From contig PWHW01000007.1 of the NCBI GenBank assembly GCA_003555075.1, positions 1 to 45,974 of the forward strand: a stretch of DNA of 45,974 nt. Reading direction: 5' to 3'. A program made the translations under genes and the position numbers. Under the pieces are notes generated by a model. It worked only from the letters and a program-made list of their open reading frames with translations, did not search any database and was not told the DNA's origin. Shown here piece by piece: positions 15,436 through 23,680 of this stretch (position 1 is its first letter; every line of letters begins with the position of its first letter). Source of the stretch: Candidatus Nealsoniibacteriota bacterium (GTDB taxonomy: Bacteria; Patescibacteriota; Minisyncoccia; Minisyncoccales; PWPS01).

Positions 15436-16150
15436 TTTTATTTTCTTTAGATTTATCCCGTTGTACAATATACTGTTGAAATATCGAAAAAATAATTGTC
15501 ACAAGCCAATAAAGACCAACTGCAGATGGTAAACTAAGTAAAACTATAAAAGTAAAACCGGGTAAGAACATTATCATTTGAGATTGCATGGCCTTCGCCA
15601 TATCCTTCTTTTCCGAAGAATTATCATCTTCCTTGTTCTTCATTGTCATTTTCATCTGCGCATATTGTCCGGCTGCAGCAAGTATTGCGAGAAGAGCGTG
15701 AGGAGAAGACAGGTCTATGATTCCCAAGAAATGATAATTCACTGTCTCGGGGACGGTAACAAAATCATAAAGGTGCTTCATCTCTTCGTTTTCCAATCCT
15801 CTCCTGAATATCTGAAACAACGATATTAGAATGGGAAGCTGAATGATAAGAGGGCCCATCCCGGAAAAAGGACTCACCTTTCTTTCTCTATAAAGCTCCA
15901 TTATCTTCCTTGCCTGCTCTTCCTTGTTATCCTTATACTTTTCCTGTATCTTTTTCACCTCGGGCTGAATGATCTGCATCTCTCGTTGTGATCTTGCCGC
16001 TTTAATTCCCAATGGATAAAGCACACCCTTAACAAGAAAAGTTAACAATATAACAGCTATTCCTAAGTCTGGAAAAGGAACTAAATTATAAAGGAATATT
16101 AATAAATTAAATAAAGGTTGGTAAATTAAAAGATATAGTATTTCTCCCAT
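15410..16150 (-). CDS. yidC: Membrane protein insertase YidC/Oxa1
   Basis: 246 residues, a short YidC2/Oxa1-type insertase without the large periplasmic domain of Proteobacteria. The core is recognisable: first helix PDLGIAVILLTFLVKGVLYP, the cytoplasmic hairpin with QPEVKKIQEKYKDNKEEQAR, the second helix GPLIIQLPILISLFQ, later helices around LLAILAAAGQYAQM and FLPGFTFIVLLSLPSAVGLYW, and a basic tail. The Arg after helix 1 (KAARSQ) fits the conserved hydrophilic-groove region. YidC inserts small membrane proteins alone or with SecYEG; the many two-helix pilin-like proteins encoded in this window are plausible clients. It starts 2 bases after the rnpA stop. Confidence 0.95.
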   Translation of the reverse strand: MGEILYLLIYQPLFNLLIFLYNLVPFPDLGIAVILLTFLVKGVLYPLGIKAARSQREMQIIQPEVKKIQEKYKDNKEEQARKIMELYRERKVSPFSGMGPLIIQLPILISLFQIFRRGLENEEMKHLYDFVTVPETVNYHFLGIIDLSSPHALLAILAAAGQYAQMKMTMKNKEDDNSSEKKDMAKAMQSQMIMFLPGFTFIVLLSLPSAVGLYWLVTIIFSIFQQYIVQRDKSKENKNGGDKKNN

Positions 16151-16151
16151 T

Positions 16152-16493
16152 TTATTGGATCAATTGTGCTTTTTTAAATATTTTTTCCGTTTCTTTTTTT
16201 ATCTCTTGAAAATCCTCTTCAAGTAAATTTTTTTTGATGATGAAAATAATATCAAAACCTCCCTCTAATAAGGGAAGGAAACCTTTGACCGCTTCTCGCA
16301 TAACCCTTTTCCCTCTATTCCTCTTAACTGCTTTTTTCTCTTGTTTTAAAGGGAATACAAATGCAAAACGAAAAAAAGAAAGATCATTCTTTTTGACTTT
16401 CATTGTGAACAATTTCCCAAAAAAAACTTCCCCTTCTTTAAAGACCCTCTCGAAATCTTTCCTTTTCTTGATTCTCCTTTTCGAGGGTAGCAT
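16152..16493 (-). CDS. rnpA: Ribonuclease P protein component
   Basis: 113 residues, normal length for the family. The start MLPSKRRIKKRKDFERVFKE and the RNR-motif region KRNRGKRVMREAV are both diagnostic; in most bacteria the latter reads RNRxKRxxRE, so it is intact apart from a Gly and Val substitution. The protein helps the RNase P RNA bind pre-tRNA leaders; the 16 tRNA genes here depend on it. It lies 8 bases after the rpmH stop, the universal order rpmH-rnpA-yidC-jag. Confidence 0.94.
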   Translation of the reverse strand: MLPSKRRIKKRKDFERVFKEGEVFFGKLFTMKVKKNDLSFFRFAFVFPLKQEKKAVKRNRGKRVMREAVKGFLPLLEGGFDIIFIIKKNLLEEDFQEIKKETEKIFKKAQLIQ

Positions 16494-16501
16494 AATGGAT
16501 A

Positions 16502-16636
16502 TTAAGCAGAAATCCTTTTCCTTCCCTTTTTTCTTCTGTTTTGCAAAACTCTTTTTCCTCCCTTGGTCTTCTTTCTTTCCAGAAAACCGTGAGTTCTCTT
16601 CCTTTTTCTTTTTTTTAGAACTCCTGAGTACGACAT
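16502..16636 (-). CDS. rpmH: 50S ribosomal protein L34
   Basis: A 44-residue gene, found by translating the minus strand upstream of rnpA. The product opens MSYSGVLKKRKRKRTHGFLE and ends RRKKGRKRISA; the THGF and the basic GGKRVLQNRRKKGRKR match L34. The usual opening (M-K-R-T-Y-Q-P-S) is altered, but length, composition and position are exact. It is the first gene of the operon leading into rnpA, yidC and jag and is divergent from dnaA. A promoter with a 17-base spacer lies 33 bases upstream. Confidence 0.96.
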   Translation of the reverse strand: MSYSGVLKKRKRKRTHGFLERKKTKGGKRVLQNRRKKGRKRISA

Positions 16637-16668
16637 AAGTTTTAATTTTTAGATAAAATAACTTTTAC

Positions 16669-16697
16669 ATTCTACTTTATATCACCGGAAAAGTCAA
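16669..16697 (-). promoter_or_regulatory. Promoter of the rpmH-rnpA-yidC-jag operon
   Basis: On the minus strand: TTGACT (complement of 16692-16697), 17-base spacer, TAGAAT (complement of 16669-16674). Leader of ~26 bases to the rpmH ATG. Confidence 0.7.
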
Positions 16698-16759
16698 TTT
16701 ATAAGAAAATTTTTCTCATTGAGGGAGCTACCTTGATATTTACCAAAAAAAAGAAAATA

Positions 16760-16818
16760 TTATCCCCATCTTTTCCACAAGTTTTCCTTATTTGCACAAT
16801 AAAAAGGGGTTTTCCACA
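16760..16818 (+). other. oriC: Origin region upstream of dnaA: DnaA-box cluster
   Basis: Three near-consensus DnaA boxes on the + strand: TTATCCCCA (16760-16768), TTTTCCACA (16771-16779) and TTTTCCACA (16810-16818); each differs from TTATCCACA by one base. They lie in an A/T-rich gap between divergent rpmH and dnaA, the classical origin position. Confidence 0.7.
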
Positions 16819-16840
16819 AAATGTTGCTCTGTGTTATAAT
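16811..16840 (+). promoter_or_regulatory. dnaA promoter overlapping a DnaA box
   Basis: TATAAT at 16835-16840 with a weak -35 (TTTCCA at 16811-16816, 18-base spacer). The -35 lies within the DnaA box 16810-16818, so DnaA binding could repress its own gene, as known in other bacteria. Confidence 0.5.
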
Positions 16841-16845
16841 GCTTT

Positions 16846-16889
16846 TACCGATAAAGAGCATCTTAACAAGAACTGTATCGGGTAATTTT
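16846..16889 (+). promoter_or_regulatory. Hairpin plus T-run in the dnaA leader
   Basis: ccgata (16848-16853) pairs with tatcgg (16876-16881), followed within a few bases by a run of seven T (from 16886) just before the dnaA ATG at 16898. The shape is attenuator-like but the loop is long (22 bases). Confidence 0.3.
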
Positions 16890-16897
16890 TTTAATCT

Positions 16898-18268
16898 ATG
16901 CAAAAAGAAAACCTCTGGCAATCGGTTTTAGCTCAAATACAATTGGAGATCTCGGATGCCAGTTTTAATACTTGGTTCAAGAATACCAAAATATCGGAAA
17001 TTGAAAGAGGAAGGGTTACGATCTCCGTGCCAAATACTTTTGTAAGAGATTGGCTAAGTAATAAATATCATAAAAAAATACTAAAAGGCTTAAGAAATAT
17101 AGATCCCGGTATAAAAGAAGTTGGGTATACCATAAACTCCTCTTCAAACTCTTCTTCCGTAAAAACAAGAAATAGTGAGAGTAAGAAAGAAAACGAAAAG
17201 GCGGTTGATAATCAGATGGAATTTCAAGAACTTTCTATAGACCATAATACCGGTCTAAATCCCAAATACACTTTTGATAATTTCGTTGTAGGGCCTTTTA
17301 ATGAACTTGCCCATGCTGCCGGGTTTGCAGTAGGAAAAAATCCGGGGTCTTTATATAATCCCCTTTTTATATACAGTAAGACCGGTCTTGGAAAGACCCA
17401 TTTACTGCAAGCAGTGGGAAATAAGGTTAAAAAAGAAATAAAAGGAAAAAGAGTTTTTTATATTCAAGCACAGAAATTTATTTCCGAAATAATATCCTCT
17501 ATTCGAAATAATAAAATGGAGGAATTCAAATACAGATATAAAGATGTGGATATACTGATCATTGATGATATTCAATTCTTGTCGGGAAAAGAGAAAACTC
17601 AAGAAGAGTTCTTTCATACCTTTAACGAGTTATATGAAAAGAATAAACAAATAATATTATCCTCTGATAGACCGCCAAAATCAATCAGCTCTCTTACCGA
17701 TAGGCTAAGATCTCGCTTTGAAGGGGGTATGATCGCCGATATAGACTATCCTGATACAGAGACAAGAGCTGCTATTTTAAAGACAAAAGCACAAGAAAAA
17801 GATCTAACCCTTTCAGATGATGTTTGTTATTATATCGCGGAAAATATACAAAGAAGCATTAGGGAATTGGAAGGAGTGCTTAATAAATTGATTATCCAAC
17901 AACAAACCAAAGATACGGTCATTAATCTCAACGAAGCAAAGAAAGTACTGAAAAACATAAATCAAACATCTTCTACCTCTTTTTCATTCAATAAGATATT
18001 AAAAACAGTCGCAAATTTTTATGAGATAAATGAAAAGGATATAATGAGTTCCTCAAGAAAAAAAGAGGTGGTCAAATCAAGACAAATATTGATATATCTT
18101 TTAAGAGAGGAATTAAACTATTCTTATCCTTATATAGGTAAAAAAGTGGGAGGAAAGGACCACACCACAATCATCCACTCTTTTTCAAAAATAAAAAAAG
18201 AAATTCAAAAAAATGAAGAAATAAAAGAAGAACTTTCTTATATAAAGGAGAGTTTAATGTCTGTTTAA
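16898..18268 (+). CDS. dnaA: Chromosomal replication initiator DnaA
   Basis: 456 residues, standard length. Domain I (~1-80, LWQSVLAQIQLEISDASFNTW), a short variable linker (~85-115), the AAA+ domain with Walker A (TGLGKTHLL) and Walker B (ILIIDDIQFLSG), sensor and Arg-finger region (SLTDRLRSRFEGG), and the C-terminal DNA-binding domain with GGKDHTTIIHS, the DnaA-box-reading signature. It assembles on DnaA boxes to melt the origin; boxes are seen on both sides of the gene. dnaN follows after a 190-base gap containing more boxes. Confidence 0.98.
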   Translation: MQKENLWQSVLAQIQLEISDASFNTWFKNTKISEIERGRVTISVPNTFVRDWLSNKYHKKILKGLRNIDPGIKEVGYTINSSSNSSSVKTRNSESKKENEKAVDNQMEFQELSIDHNTGLNPKYTFDNFVVGPFNELAHAAGFAVGKNPGSLYNPLFIYSKTGLGKTHLLQAVGNKVKKEIKGKRVFYIQAQKFISEIISSIRNNKMEEFKYRYKDVDILIIDDIQFLSGKEKTQEEFFHTFNELYEKNKQIILSSDRPPKSISSLTDRLRSRFEGGMIADIDYPDTETRAAILKTKAQEKDLTLSDDVCYYIAENIQRSIRELEGVLNKLIIQQQTKDTVINLNEAKKVLKNINQTSSTSFSFNKILKTVANFYEINEKDIMSSSRKKEVVKSRQILIYLLREELNYSYPYIGKKVGGKDHTTIIHSFSKIKKEIQKNEEIKEELSYIKESLMSV

Positions 18269-18339
18269 AAGATTGTTAAAAAGAGTGGGAAAAATTATGG
18301 AGAAATAGAGAGAGAAAATATTTTAGGTTTTCAAACTTT

Positions 18340-18458
18340 ATTTACACAAATTTTACACAAATAATTTCCACATTTTATCCCCTTCCTGTTTAGGAAGAAA
18401 TAGAGAGTTTTCCAGATGATTAATTATTACAATTAGTATTATTTAAAAAATTATTATT
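18340..18458 (+). other. oriC: Second origin segment: dnaA-dnaN gap with DnaA-like boxes and AT-rich tract
   Basis: Box-like 9-mers ATTTACACA (18340-18348), TTTTACACA (18351-18359) and ATTTCCACA (18364-18372) lie close together. They are followed by a small hairpin (cttcct / aggaag, 18382-18397) and an almost pure A/T tract (about 18420-18458) that could be the unwinding element. A bipartite origin around dnaA is known from Bacillus. Confidence 0.6.
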
Positions 18459-19580
18459 ATGAAATTAACAGTACTTCAAAATAAATTAAAAGAAGGTTTA
18501 AGTATTATAGGAAAAGCTACCGCTAAATCGTCAACTCTTCCTATTTTAAAGAATATTCTTATAAGAACGGAGGATAATTTTTTAAATTTATCAGCTACTG
18601 ATTTGGAAATAGGGATAAAATGGTGGACTTTAGTAAAGGTGGATGAAGAAGGTTCTACTACTATTCCTTACAACTCTTTTTCTTCTTTTATTAATTTATT
18701 ACCTACCGAGCAGATAGATCTTAATGTTAATAATAATAATCTTTCAGTAGAATGTGAGGATTATAAAACTCAAATAAACGGAATTGATCCTGATGATTTT
18801 CCTATTATTCCTCAAGTGGAGGAAGTTAATAAAATTACGATAAATAGTAGAATTCTTTGTGAAGGTCTTTTACAAATTATAGATGTTCCCTCTTTATCAA
18901 AAGTTAAACCTGAAATATCAGGTATATTATTTTCTTATAATAATAATGAATTGAAATTAGTTGCTACGGATAGTTATAGGTTGGCAGAAAAAAGAATATC
19001 TCTTAAAGAGGATAAAAAAGATGAATTTTCATTTATTATTCCTCAAAGGACAGCACGTGAAGTTATTAATATATTAAAGGATCTTAATAAAGAAGTGGAG
19101 ATCGTATTTGGGGAAAATCAAGTTCTTTTAAGAGTTAAAATGGAAGAATTTAACCATTCTTATATTGAGATTACCTCAAAAGTGATAGAGGGTAATTATC
19201 CTGATTATGAGAAAATAATTCCTGATAATTTAAAAACTCAAATAGTTTTAAATAAAGAGGATTTTCTGAACAAGATAAAAGCTGCAAGTGTCTTTACTAG
19301 TAAGATTAATGAGATTAATTTAAGTATCTCTCCTGAAAAAGGAGAAGTGGTAATTGAAAGTAGTAATACAGATCTGGGTAATTATGAAGCAAAATTAAAA
19401 GGAAGATCAGAAGGTGAGGAGACAAAAATATCTTTTAATTATCGATTTATTGTCGATGGACTTTCAAATATCAAGAGTTCAGAAGTGATATTTGAATTAA
19501 ATGATGAGAATAGCCCCGGTATTTTGAAGCCGGTTGGAAAGAATGATTTTCTTTATGTAGTGATGCCTGTCAAGAACTGA
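18459..19580 (+). CDS. dnaN: DNA polymerase III beta subunit (sliding clamp)
   Basis: 373 residues, full length with three clamp domains: domain 1 starts KLTVLQNKLKEGLSIIGKA, the middle holds KPEISGILFSY and LVATDSYRLAEKR, and the C-terminus ends DFLYVVMPVKN, all family-typical. The homodimeric clamp tethers polymerase III and repair partners. The gene has conspicuously more TTA, ATT, AAT and GTT codons than most neighbours. The start has no visible Shine-Dalgarno and follows a near-pure A/T leader. The TGA stop (19578-19580) abuts the stop of the convergent penicillin-binding protein gene. Confidence 0.97.
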   Translation: MKLTVLQNKLKEGLSIIGKATAKSSTLPILKNILIRTEDNFLNLSATDLEIGIKWWTLVKVDEEGSTTIPYNSFSSFINLLPTEQIDLNVNNNNLSVECEDYKTQINGIDPDDFPIIPQVEEVNKITINSRILCEGLLQIIDVPSLSKVKPEISGILFSYNNNELKLVATDSYRLAEKRISLKEDKKDEFSFIIPQRTAREVINILKDLNKEVEIVFGENQVLLRVKMEEFNHSYIEITSKVIEGNYPDYEKIIPDNLKTQIVLNKEDFLNKIKAASVFTSKINEINLSISPEKGEVVIESSNTDLGNYEAKLKGRSEGEETKISFNYRFIVDGLSNIKSSEVIFELNDENSPGILKPVGKNDFLYVVMPVKN

Positions 19581-21446
19581 TTATAATACCTCTTTCATTA
19601 TATCTCTCCATAAAGGAGCTGCTACACTTACACCGGAAGCGTTATACATAGGAGAGTTATCGTTATTACCTACCCACACTCCTACCACTCTGGAGGAAGT
19701 ATATCCTACCGTCCAAGCATCTCTAAAGTTCTGTGTACTTCCTGTTTTTACACTTACTTCATGATTCGGGAAGTGTAAAGGAGAATTCTCTCCAAAAACG
19801 GGAGTTCTTGCATTGTTATCAGAAAGTATATCGGTTATTTCTCTTGCTATAGAGGGTTGTAAAACTCTTTTTTGATTACTCTCATTCTTTTCTAAAATAT
19901 TTCCTTCTCTATCGGTGATCTTACTTATATAAATAGGGGAATTCTTATATCCTTCCGTGGCAAAAACTCCATAAGCGTATGATACTTCCAGCAATCTTAC
20001 ATCTCCTCCTCCCAAAACAAGAGGAAGTCCGTAGAAACTTGCGGGACGAGGAAGTTCTATTCCTAGCTCTCTTGCCATTTCCACACTGTCATTTAAACCT
20101 GCAAGATCACTTAATACTTTAACAGAGGGAACATTTAATGATTGAGCTAATGCTTCTCTTAAGGTAACCTCTCCCCTAAATTGACCATCATAGTTTCGGG
20201 GGATATAAGGGTTACTCTCTGTTCCAAAGTTTGTTCTTTCATCTACTACAATAGTATTTGATCCATACCCATTTTTAAAAGCTTTTGCATAAACGAAAGG
20301 TTTGAAGGCTGATCCCGGCTGTCTCTCACTTTTAACTACGTTTGTATAGGGACTAAATTTACAATTGACTCCTGGCGTACAACCCTTTGGAAGGGGATCT
20401 TTGAAATAATCCACCGAACCTACCATAGCCAATATTTCACCGGTATGGGGGTCAAGGACTATTACTCCTGCATTATGAGCATTATGATGTTGAAGCTGGG
20501 AAATTCTTTCTTTTACTATTCTTTCGACTTCCTTTTGAAGTTCAAGATCTATAGTGGTATGAACCTCAAACCCTTCTTCTTTTAAAAACTCTTCACCGTA
20601 TTTTGATTCTAAAATACTTTTAACTTCCATAACAAAATGAGGGGCACGTAAATAGTCCCTGGAACGATGGAAAACAAGATCCTCTTCTTTTGCTTCTTCA
20701 AACTCCTCTTCTGTTATCAGATCGGCACTATGCATTCTACTCAATAAATGGTCCTTTCTTCTCATTAATTGTTCCAAATTATCACCGTAAGGAGAAAGGT
20801 GGCTTGGGGCGGGTATAAGAGAAACGAGGGTAGCTGATTCTGCTAATGTAAGTTCTCCGGCGGTTTTATTGAAATAAGTTTGAGCGGCGGACTCTATTCC
20901 GTACGCATTTGACCCAAAGGGTATTTGGTTAAGATAAAATTCTAGTATTTCATCCTTTGAATATCTTCTTTCAAGTTCCAATGTAAGAACAATTTCTCTC
21001 ACTTTTCTTATCACCTCTCTTTCCGGGGTCAAAAATGCTGATCTTACGAATTGTTGTGATATCGTTGAACCTCCGGCGACGGTCTCTCCTGCTCTTATAT
21101 TAGTAATAAGAGAACGTCCTACTCCTCTGAAATCAACTCCGAAATGATCATAAAAATTGGAATCTTCTGCAGTTAGAAGAGCATTAACGAAATGATCGGG
21201 TACATTTTCCAGATTTGTTAATTCCCTTTTTTCTTCTCCATATATGGTATAAAGAACATTTTCCCCCGTTCTGTCATATATTTTTGTGGGTTGAGCTTTG
21301 GGATGATCTGCATATCTTTCCGGCCTGGGAAGGTCACTGGCAAAGTATATGAAAAGAAAAAGAGTAACAAAAACCCCCGACAAGAAGATTATTGCCGTTA
21401 TGTAAAGTATGTTTATTAATATTTTCTTGAAATTTCTCTTTTTCAT
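19581..21446 (-). CDS. Class A penicillin-binding protein (transglycosylase/transpeptidase)
   Basis: 621 residues. One N-terminal membrane segment (~14-34). GT51 glycosyltransferase domain (~55-240) with EDSNFYDHFGVD, GGSTISQQF and the LERRYSKDEILEFYLNQIPF motif. Transpeptidase domain (~300-615) with SxxK at S379-K382 (PGSAFKPF), SLN (AQSLNVPS) and KTGS (KTGSTQNFRDAW). It polymerises and cross-links peptidoglycan outside the membrane. It is a compact PBP1A/2D-type enzyme without the OB insert of E. coli PBP1A. It has its own promoter 20 bases upstream and sits behind the ruvC operon on the same strand. Confidence 0.95.
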   Translation of the reverse strand: MKKRNFKKILINILYITAIIFLSGVFVTLFLFIYFASDLPRPERYADHPKAQPTKIYDRTGENVLYTIYGEEKRELTNLENVPDHFVNALLTAEDSNFYDHFGVDFRGVGRSLITNIRAGETVAGGSTISQQFVRSAFLTPEREVIRKVREIVLTLELERRYSKDEILEFYLNQIPFGSNAYGIESAAQTYFNKTAGELTLAESATLVSLIPAPSHLSPYGDNLEQLMRRKDHLLSRMHSADLITEEEFEEAKEEDLVFHRSRDYLRAPHFVMEVKSILESKYGEEFLKEEGFEVHTTIDLELQKEVERIVKERISQLQHHNAHNAGVIVLDPHTGEILAMVGSVDYFKDPLPKGCTPGVNCKFSPYTNVVKSERQPGSAFKPFVYAKAFKNGYGSNTIVVDERTNFGTESNPYIPRNYDGQFRGEVTLREALAQSLNVPSVKVLSDLAGLNDSVEMARELGIELPRPASFYGLPLVLGGGDVRLLEVSYAYGVFATEGYKNSPIYISKITDREGNILEKNESNQKRVLQPSIAREITDILSDNNARTPVFGENSPLHFPNHEVSVKTGSTQNFRDAWTVGYTSSRVVGVWVGNNDNSPMYNASGVSVAAPLWRDIMKEVL

Positions 21447-21465
21447 TATTCAAGAGGTAATCTTC

Positions 21466-21494
21466 ATTATACTGATTATAACTTCTTTTATCAA
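21466..21494 (-). promoter_or_regulatory. Promoter of the penicillin-binding protein gene
   Basis: On the minus strand: TTGATA (complement of 21489-21494), 17-base spacer, TATAAT (complement of 21466-21471). The expected start gives a leader of ~13 bases. Confidence 0.7.
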
Positions 21495-21499
21495 GTAAT

Positions 21500-21979
21500 T
21501 CAGAAAGGAGAGTTTGCTTTTATTATTCCTGATATTGCTGCCCCTAATGCATCTGCTGCGTCGTTTGGCGATGGTTTTTCTTTCAAGTTAAGAGTTATTT
21601 TTATCATTTCTTGAACTTGTTTTTTGCTGGCTTTCCCATATCCGGTAATTGCCATTTTTATTTCAAGAGGGGTGAATTCTTGAACGGGAACACCTCTTTT
21701 TTCTGCAGTTACCATTACTACCCCTTTTGCTTGGCTTACAGGAATCACTGTTTTTATATTCTTGAAAAAATATACGTTCTCTATTGCAAGTATTTCGGGA
21801 GAATATTTATCTATAAGGGAAGAAACATTCTTGCTTAAGATATTTAAACGAGAAGAAGGGGAAAGATTTTTATTGGTCTTGATTATTCCGTATTCCAAGC
21901 AAAGAAAATCATCTTTTTCCTTTTTTACTATTCCATATCCCGTAGTGGCAGTTCCTGGATCTATTCCGATAATGATCAT
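21500..21979 (-). CDS. ruvC: Crossover junction endodeoxyribonuclease RuvC
   Basis: 159 residues. The RNase H-fold catalytic tetrad is intact: D7 (IIIGIDPGTATTGYG), E67 (AIENVYF), D140 and D143 (PNDAADALGAA). RuvC resolves Holliday junctions moved by RuvAB. Its ATG overlaps the end of yebC by 4 bases, so the two are translationally coupled. Together with ruvB upstream this forms a ruvB-yebC-ruvC row; ruvA is not in the window. Confidence 0.96.
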   Translation of the reverse strand: MIIIGIDPGTATTGYGIVKKEKDDFLCLEYGIIKTNKNLSPSSRLNILSKNVSSLIDKYSPEILAIENVYFFKNIKTVIPVSQAKGVVMVTAEKRGVPVQEFTPLEIKMAITGYGKASKKQVQEMIKITLNLKEKPSPNDAADALGAAISGIIKANSPF

Positions 21980-22680
21980 GCATTTGTGTAGACCTCCTCT
22001 ATGGATTCCATTTCCAGAAGATCATCAACTAGTTCTTTATAATTCTTTTTTGTTTTTATCGGAGCTCTTGGTTTCCATCCCGGGTTTGCGGAATTGATCG
22101 TAAAACCTCTTTTTTCCAAGGACTTTTTCATTTCTTTTATATTATTCGGGTTGGTGTAAGCAAGGATAGAGCCCTCTTTTTCCTTTATATCTTCCGCTCC
22201 TTCTTCAATTATTTGAAGAATCTCTTCTTCGCTTATATTCTTATTTTTAATTTCAATTTCAATTATACCCTTCTTTTCAAACAACCAGGTGACAGAGCCC
22301 GGTTTAGCCAATTTTCCCTCATGCCTTTTGAGAACTTCCTTTATCTTGTCCAGATCGCGATTCCTGTTATCTGTTTGACCCTCGATTATCAAGGCGAGTT
22401 CTTCGGGTCCGTACGCCTCAAAAATAAAAGGAGTCAATTTTCCTTGCTCTCCCTCTCCTGCCCCTCTTTCTATTGCTTTCTCTATATTTTTAAGAGGCAT
22501 ATCCGTTTCTTTTGCTTTTTCTATCAAAGTTCTCAAATCGGGATTGGCCTGAGGGTCTTTTCCCTTTTCTCTTACTGTACCAATAATGAGCCGTGACAAT
22601 TTTGAAAAGGTTTTGGCCCTTTTTTTGTCTTCCGCTTCCTTTTTTCTTTTTATGTTCTTGAAGTGACTATGTCCCGCCAT
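21976..22680 (-). CDS. yebC: YebC/PmpR/TACO1-family protein
   Basis: 234 residues. The start MAGHSHFKNIKRKKEAEDKK is the invariant N-terminus of the family, followed by ARTFSKL-like (KRAKTFSKLSRLI) and NIEKAIERGAG. Members bind DNA as regulators in some species, and others, like YebC2/TACO1, relieve ribosome stalling at proline stretches; sequence alone does not decide which. It overlaps the ruvB end by 14 bases and the ruvC start by 4, a frequent bacterial linkage with ruv genes. Confidence 0.95.
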   Translation of the reverse strand: MAGHSHFKNIKRKKEAEDKKRAKTFSKLSRLIIGTVREKGKDPQANPDLRTLIEKAKETDMPLKNIEKAIERGAGEGEQGKLTPFIFEAYGPEELALIIEGQTDNRNRDLDKIKEVLKRHEGKLAKPGSVTWLFEKKGIIEIEIKNKNISEEEILQIIEEGAEDIKEKEGSILAYTNPNNIKEMKKSLEKRGFTINSANPGWKPRAPIKTKKNYKELVDDLLEMESIEEVYTNA

Positions 22681-23674
22681 TTTCTTTTTTTAAATAACTT
22701 TTTCCTTTTTCTGTTATTACTCTTCCACGAGGAGTTCTTTTTATAAGTCCCACTTGCATAAGATAAGGTTCGTATATTTCTACAATAGTCTCTTCTTCCT
22801 CTCCTGATGCCAGCGCTATAGATTGGAGGCCTACGGGACCTCCGTCGAATTTGTTGTATAGCACTCCGAGTATTTTTCTATCTCCCGATTCCAGCCCTAT
22901 CTTGTCTATATCCAAAAAGGAAAGAGCTTTTTCCGCCTTTTCTCTTGTGAGGGTGCCACCTCCTTCTACTTGAGAAAAATCTCTTACCCTCTTTAAGAGC
23001 CTGTTTGCTATCCTGGGATTGAAGCGTGCTCTGCAAGCGATGGATGATATGGCTTGTTTGTTTATTTTAACCTCTAGTAGTTTTGCGGATTTTTTTATTA
23101 TCTCTTCGATTTCTCCCATTGTATAGGAGTCAAGGCGAAATGTAGCTCCAAATCGACTTCTCAAGGGAGAGGATAAAAGAGCAAGTCTTGTGGTAGCTCC
23201 TATTAAAGTAAACTTGGGTATTTTGAGATCCATTGTCCTTGCCATGGGTCCTTTTCCTATTACTAGATTCAATCTGAATTCTTCCATTGCGGGATAAATT
23301 ATCTCTTCGCAAGAACTGTTCATTCTGTGAATCTCATCTATGAATAAGATATCGCCTTCTTTCAAGCTTGTAAGTATTGCAGCAAGATCTCCACTTTTCT
23401 TTATCGATGGTCCGGCAATAGTACGAATTCCAGAATTCATTTTTTTGGCCACCAAATAAGACAATGTAGTTTTTCCCAGTCCGGATCCTCCGTAAAACAA
23501 GAGATGTTCTATAGAAGGATCCTTTCTTTTCTTAGCTGCTTCTATGATTATTTCAATGTTCTTCTTTATGTTGTTTTGCCCTACATAATCTTCTAAGCTC
23601 TGAGGCCTCAATGCCAGATCCAGAGCCTTATCTTCTTCTTTGAGAATAGGAGATATTTTACCCTTTTTCTTCAT
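22667..23674 (-). CDS. ruvB: Holliday junction branch-migration ATPase RuvB
   Basis: 335 residues. N-terminal ALRPQSLEDYVGQNNIKKNI, Walker A GGSGLGKTTL (usual GPPGLGKTTL, so two residues differ in the loop), Walker B DILFIDEIHRM, sensor IGATTR, Arg finger SPLRSRFG, and a winged-helix C-terminus with GGPVGLQSIA and PYLMQVGLIKRTPRGR. It drives branch migration with RuvA. It lies 6 bases after the upstream ATPase gene on the minus strand and is the second gene of the operon. Confidence 0.96.
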   Translation of the reverse strand: MKKKGKISPILKEEDKALDLALRPQSLEDYVGQNNIKKNIEIIIEAAKKRKDPSIEHLLFYGGSGLGKTTLSYLVAKKMNSGIRTIAGPSIKKSGDLAAILTSLKEGDILFIDEIHRMNSSCEEIIYPAMEEFRLNLVIGKGPMARTMDLKIPKFTLIGATTRLALLSSPLRSRFGATFRLDSYTMGEIEEIIKKSAKLLEVKINKQAISSIACRARFNPRIANRLLKRVRDFSQVEGGGTLTREKAEKALSFLDIDKIGLESGDRKILGVLYNKFDGGPVGLQSIALASGEEEETIVEIYEPYLMQVGLIKRTPRGRVITEKGKSYLKKENGGT

Positions 23675-23680
23675 TTTTTC

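Noticed and set aside
16234-16638. 134-codon open frame on the plus strand
   Set aside because: Shadow of rnpA and rpmH, which are certain on the minus strand.
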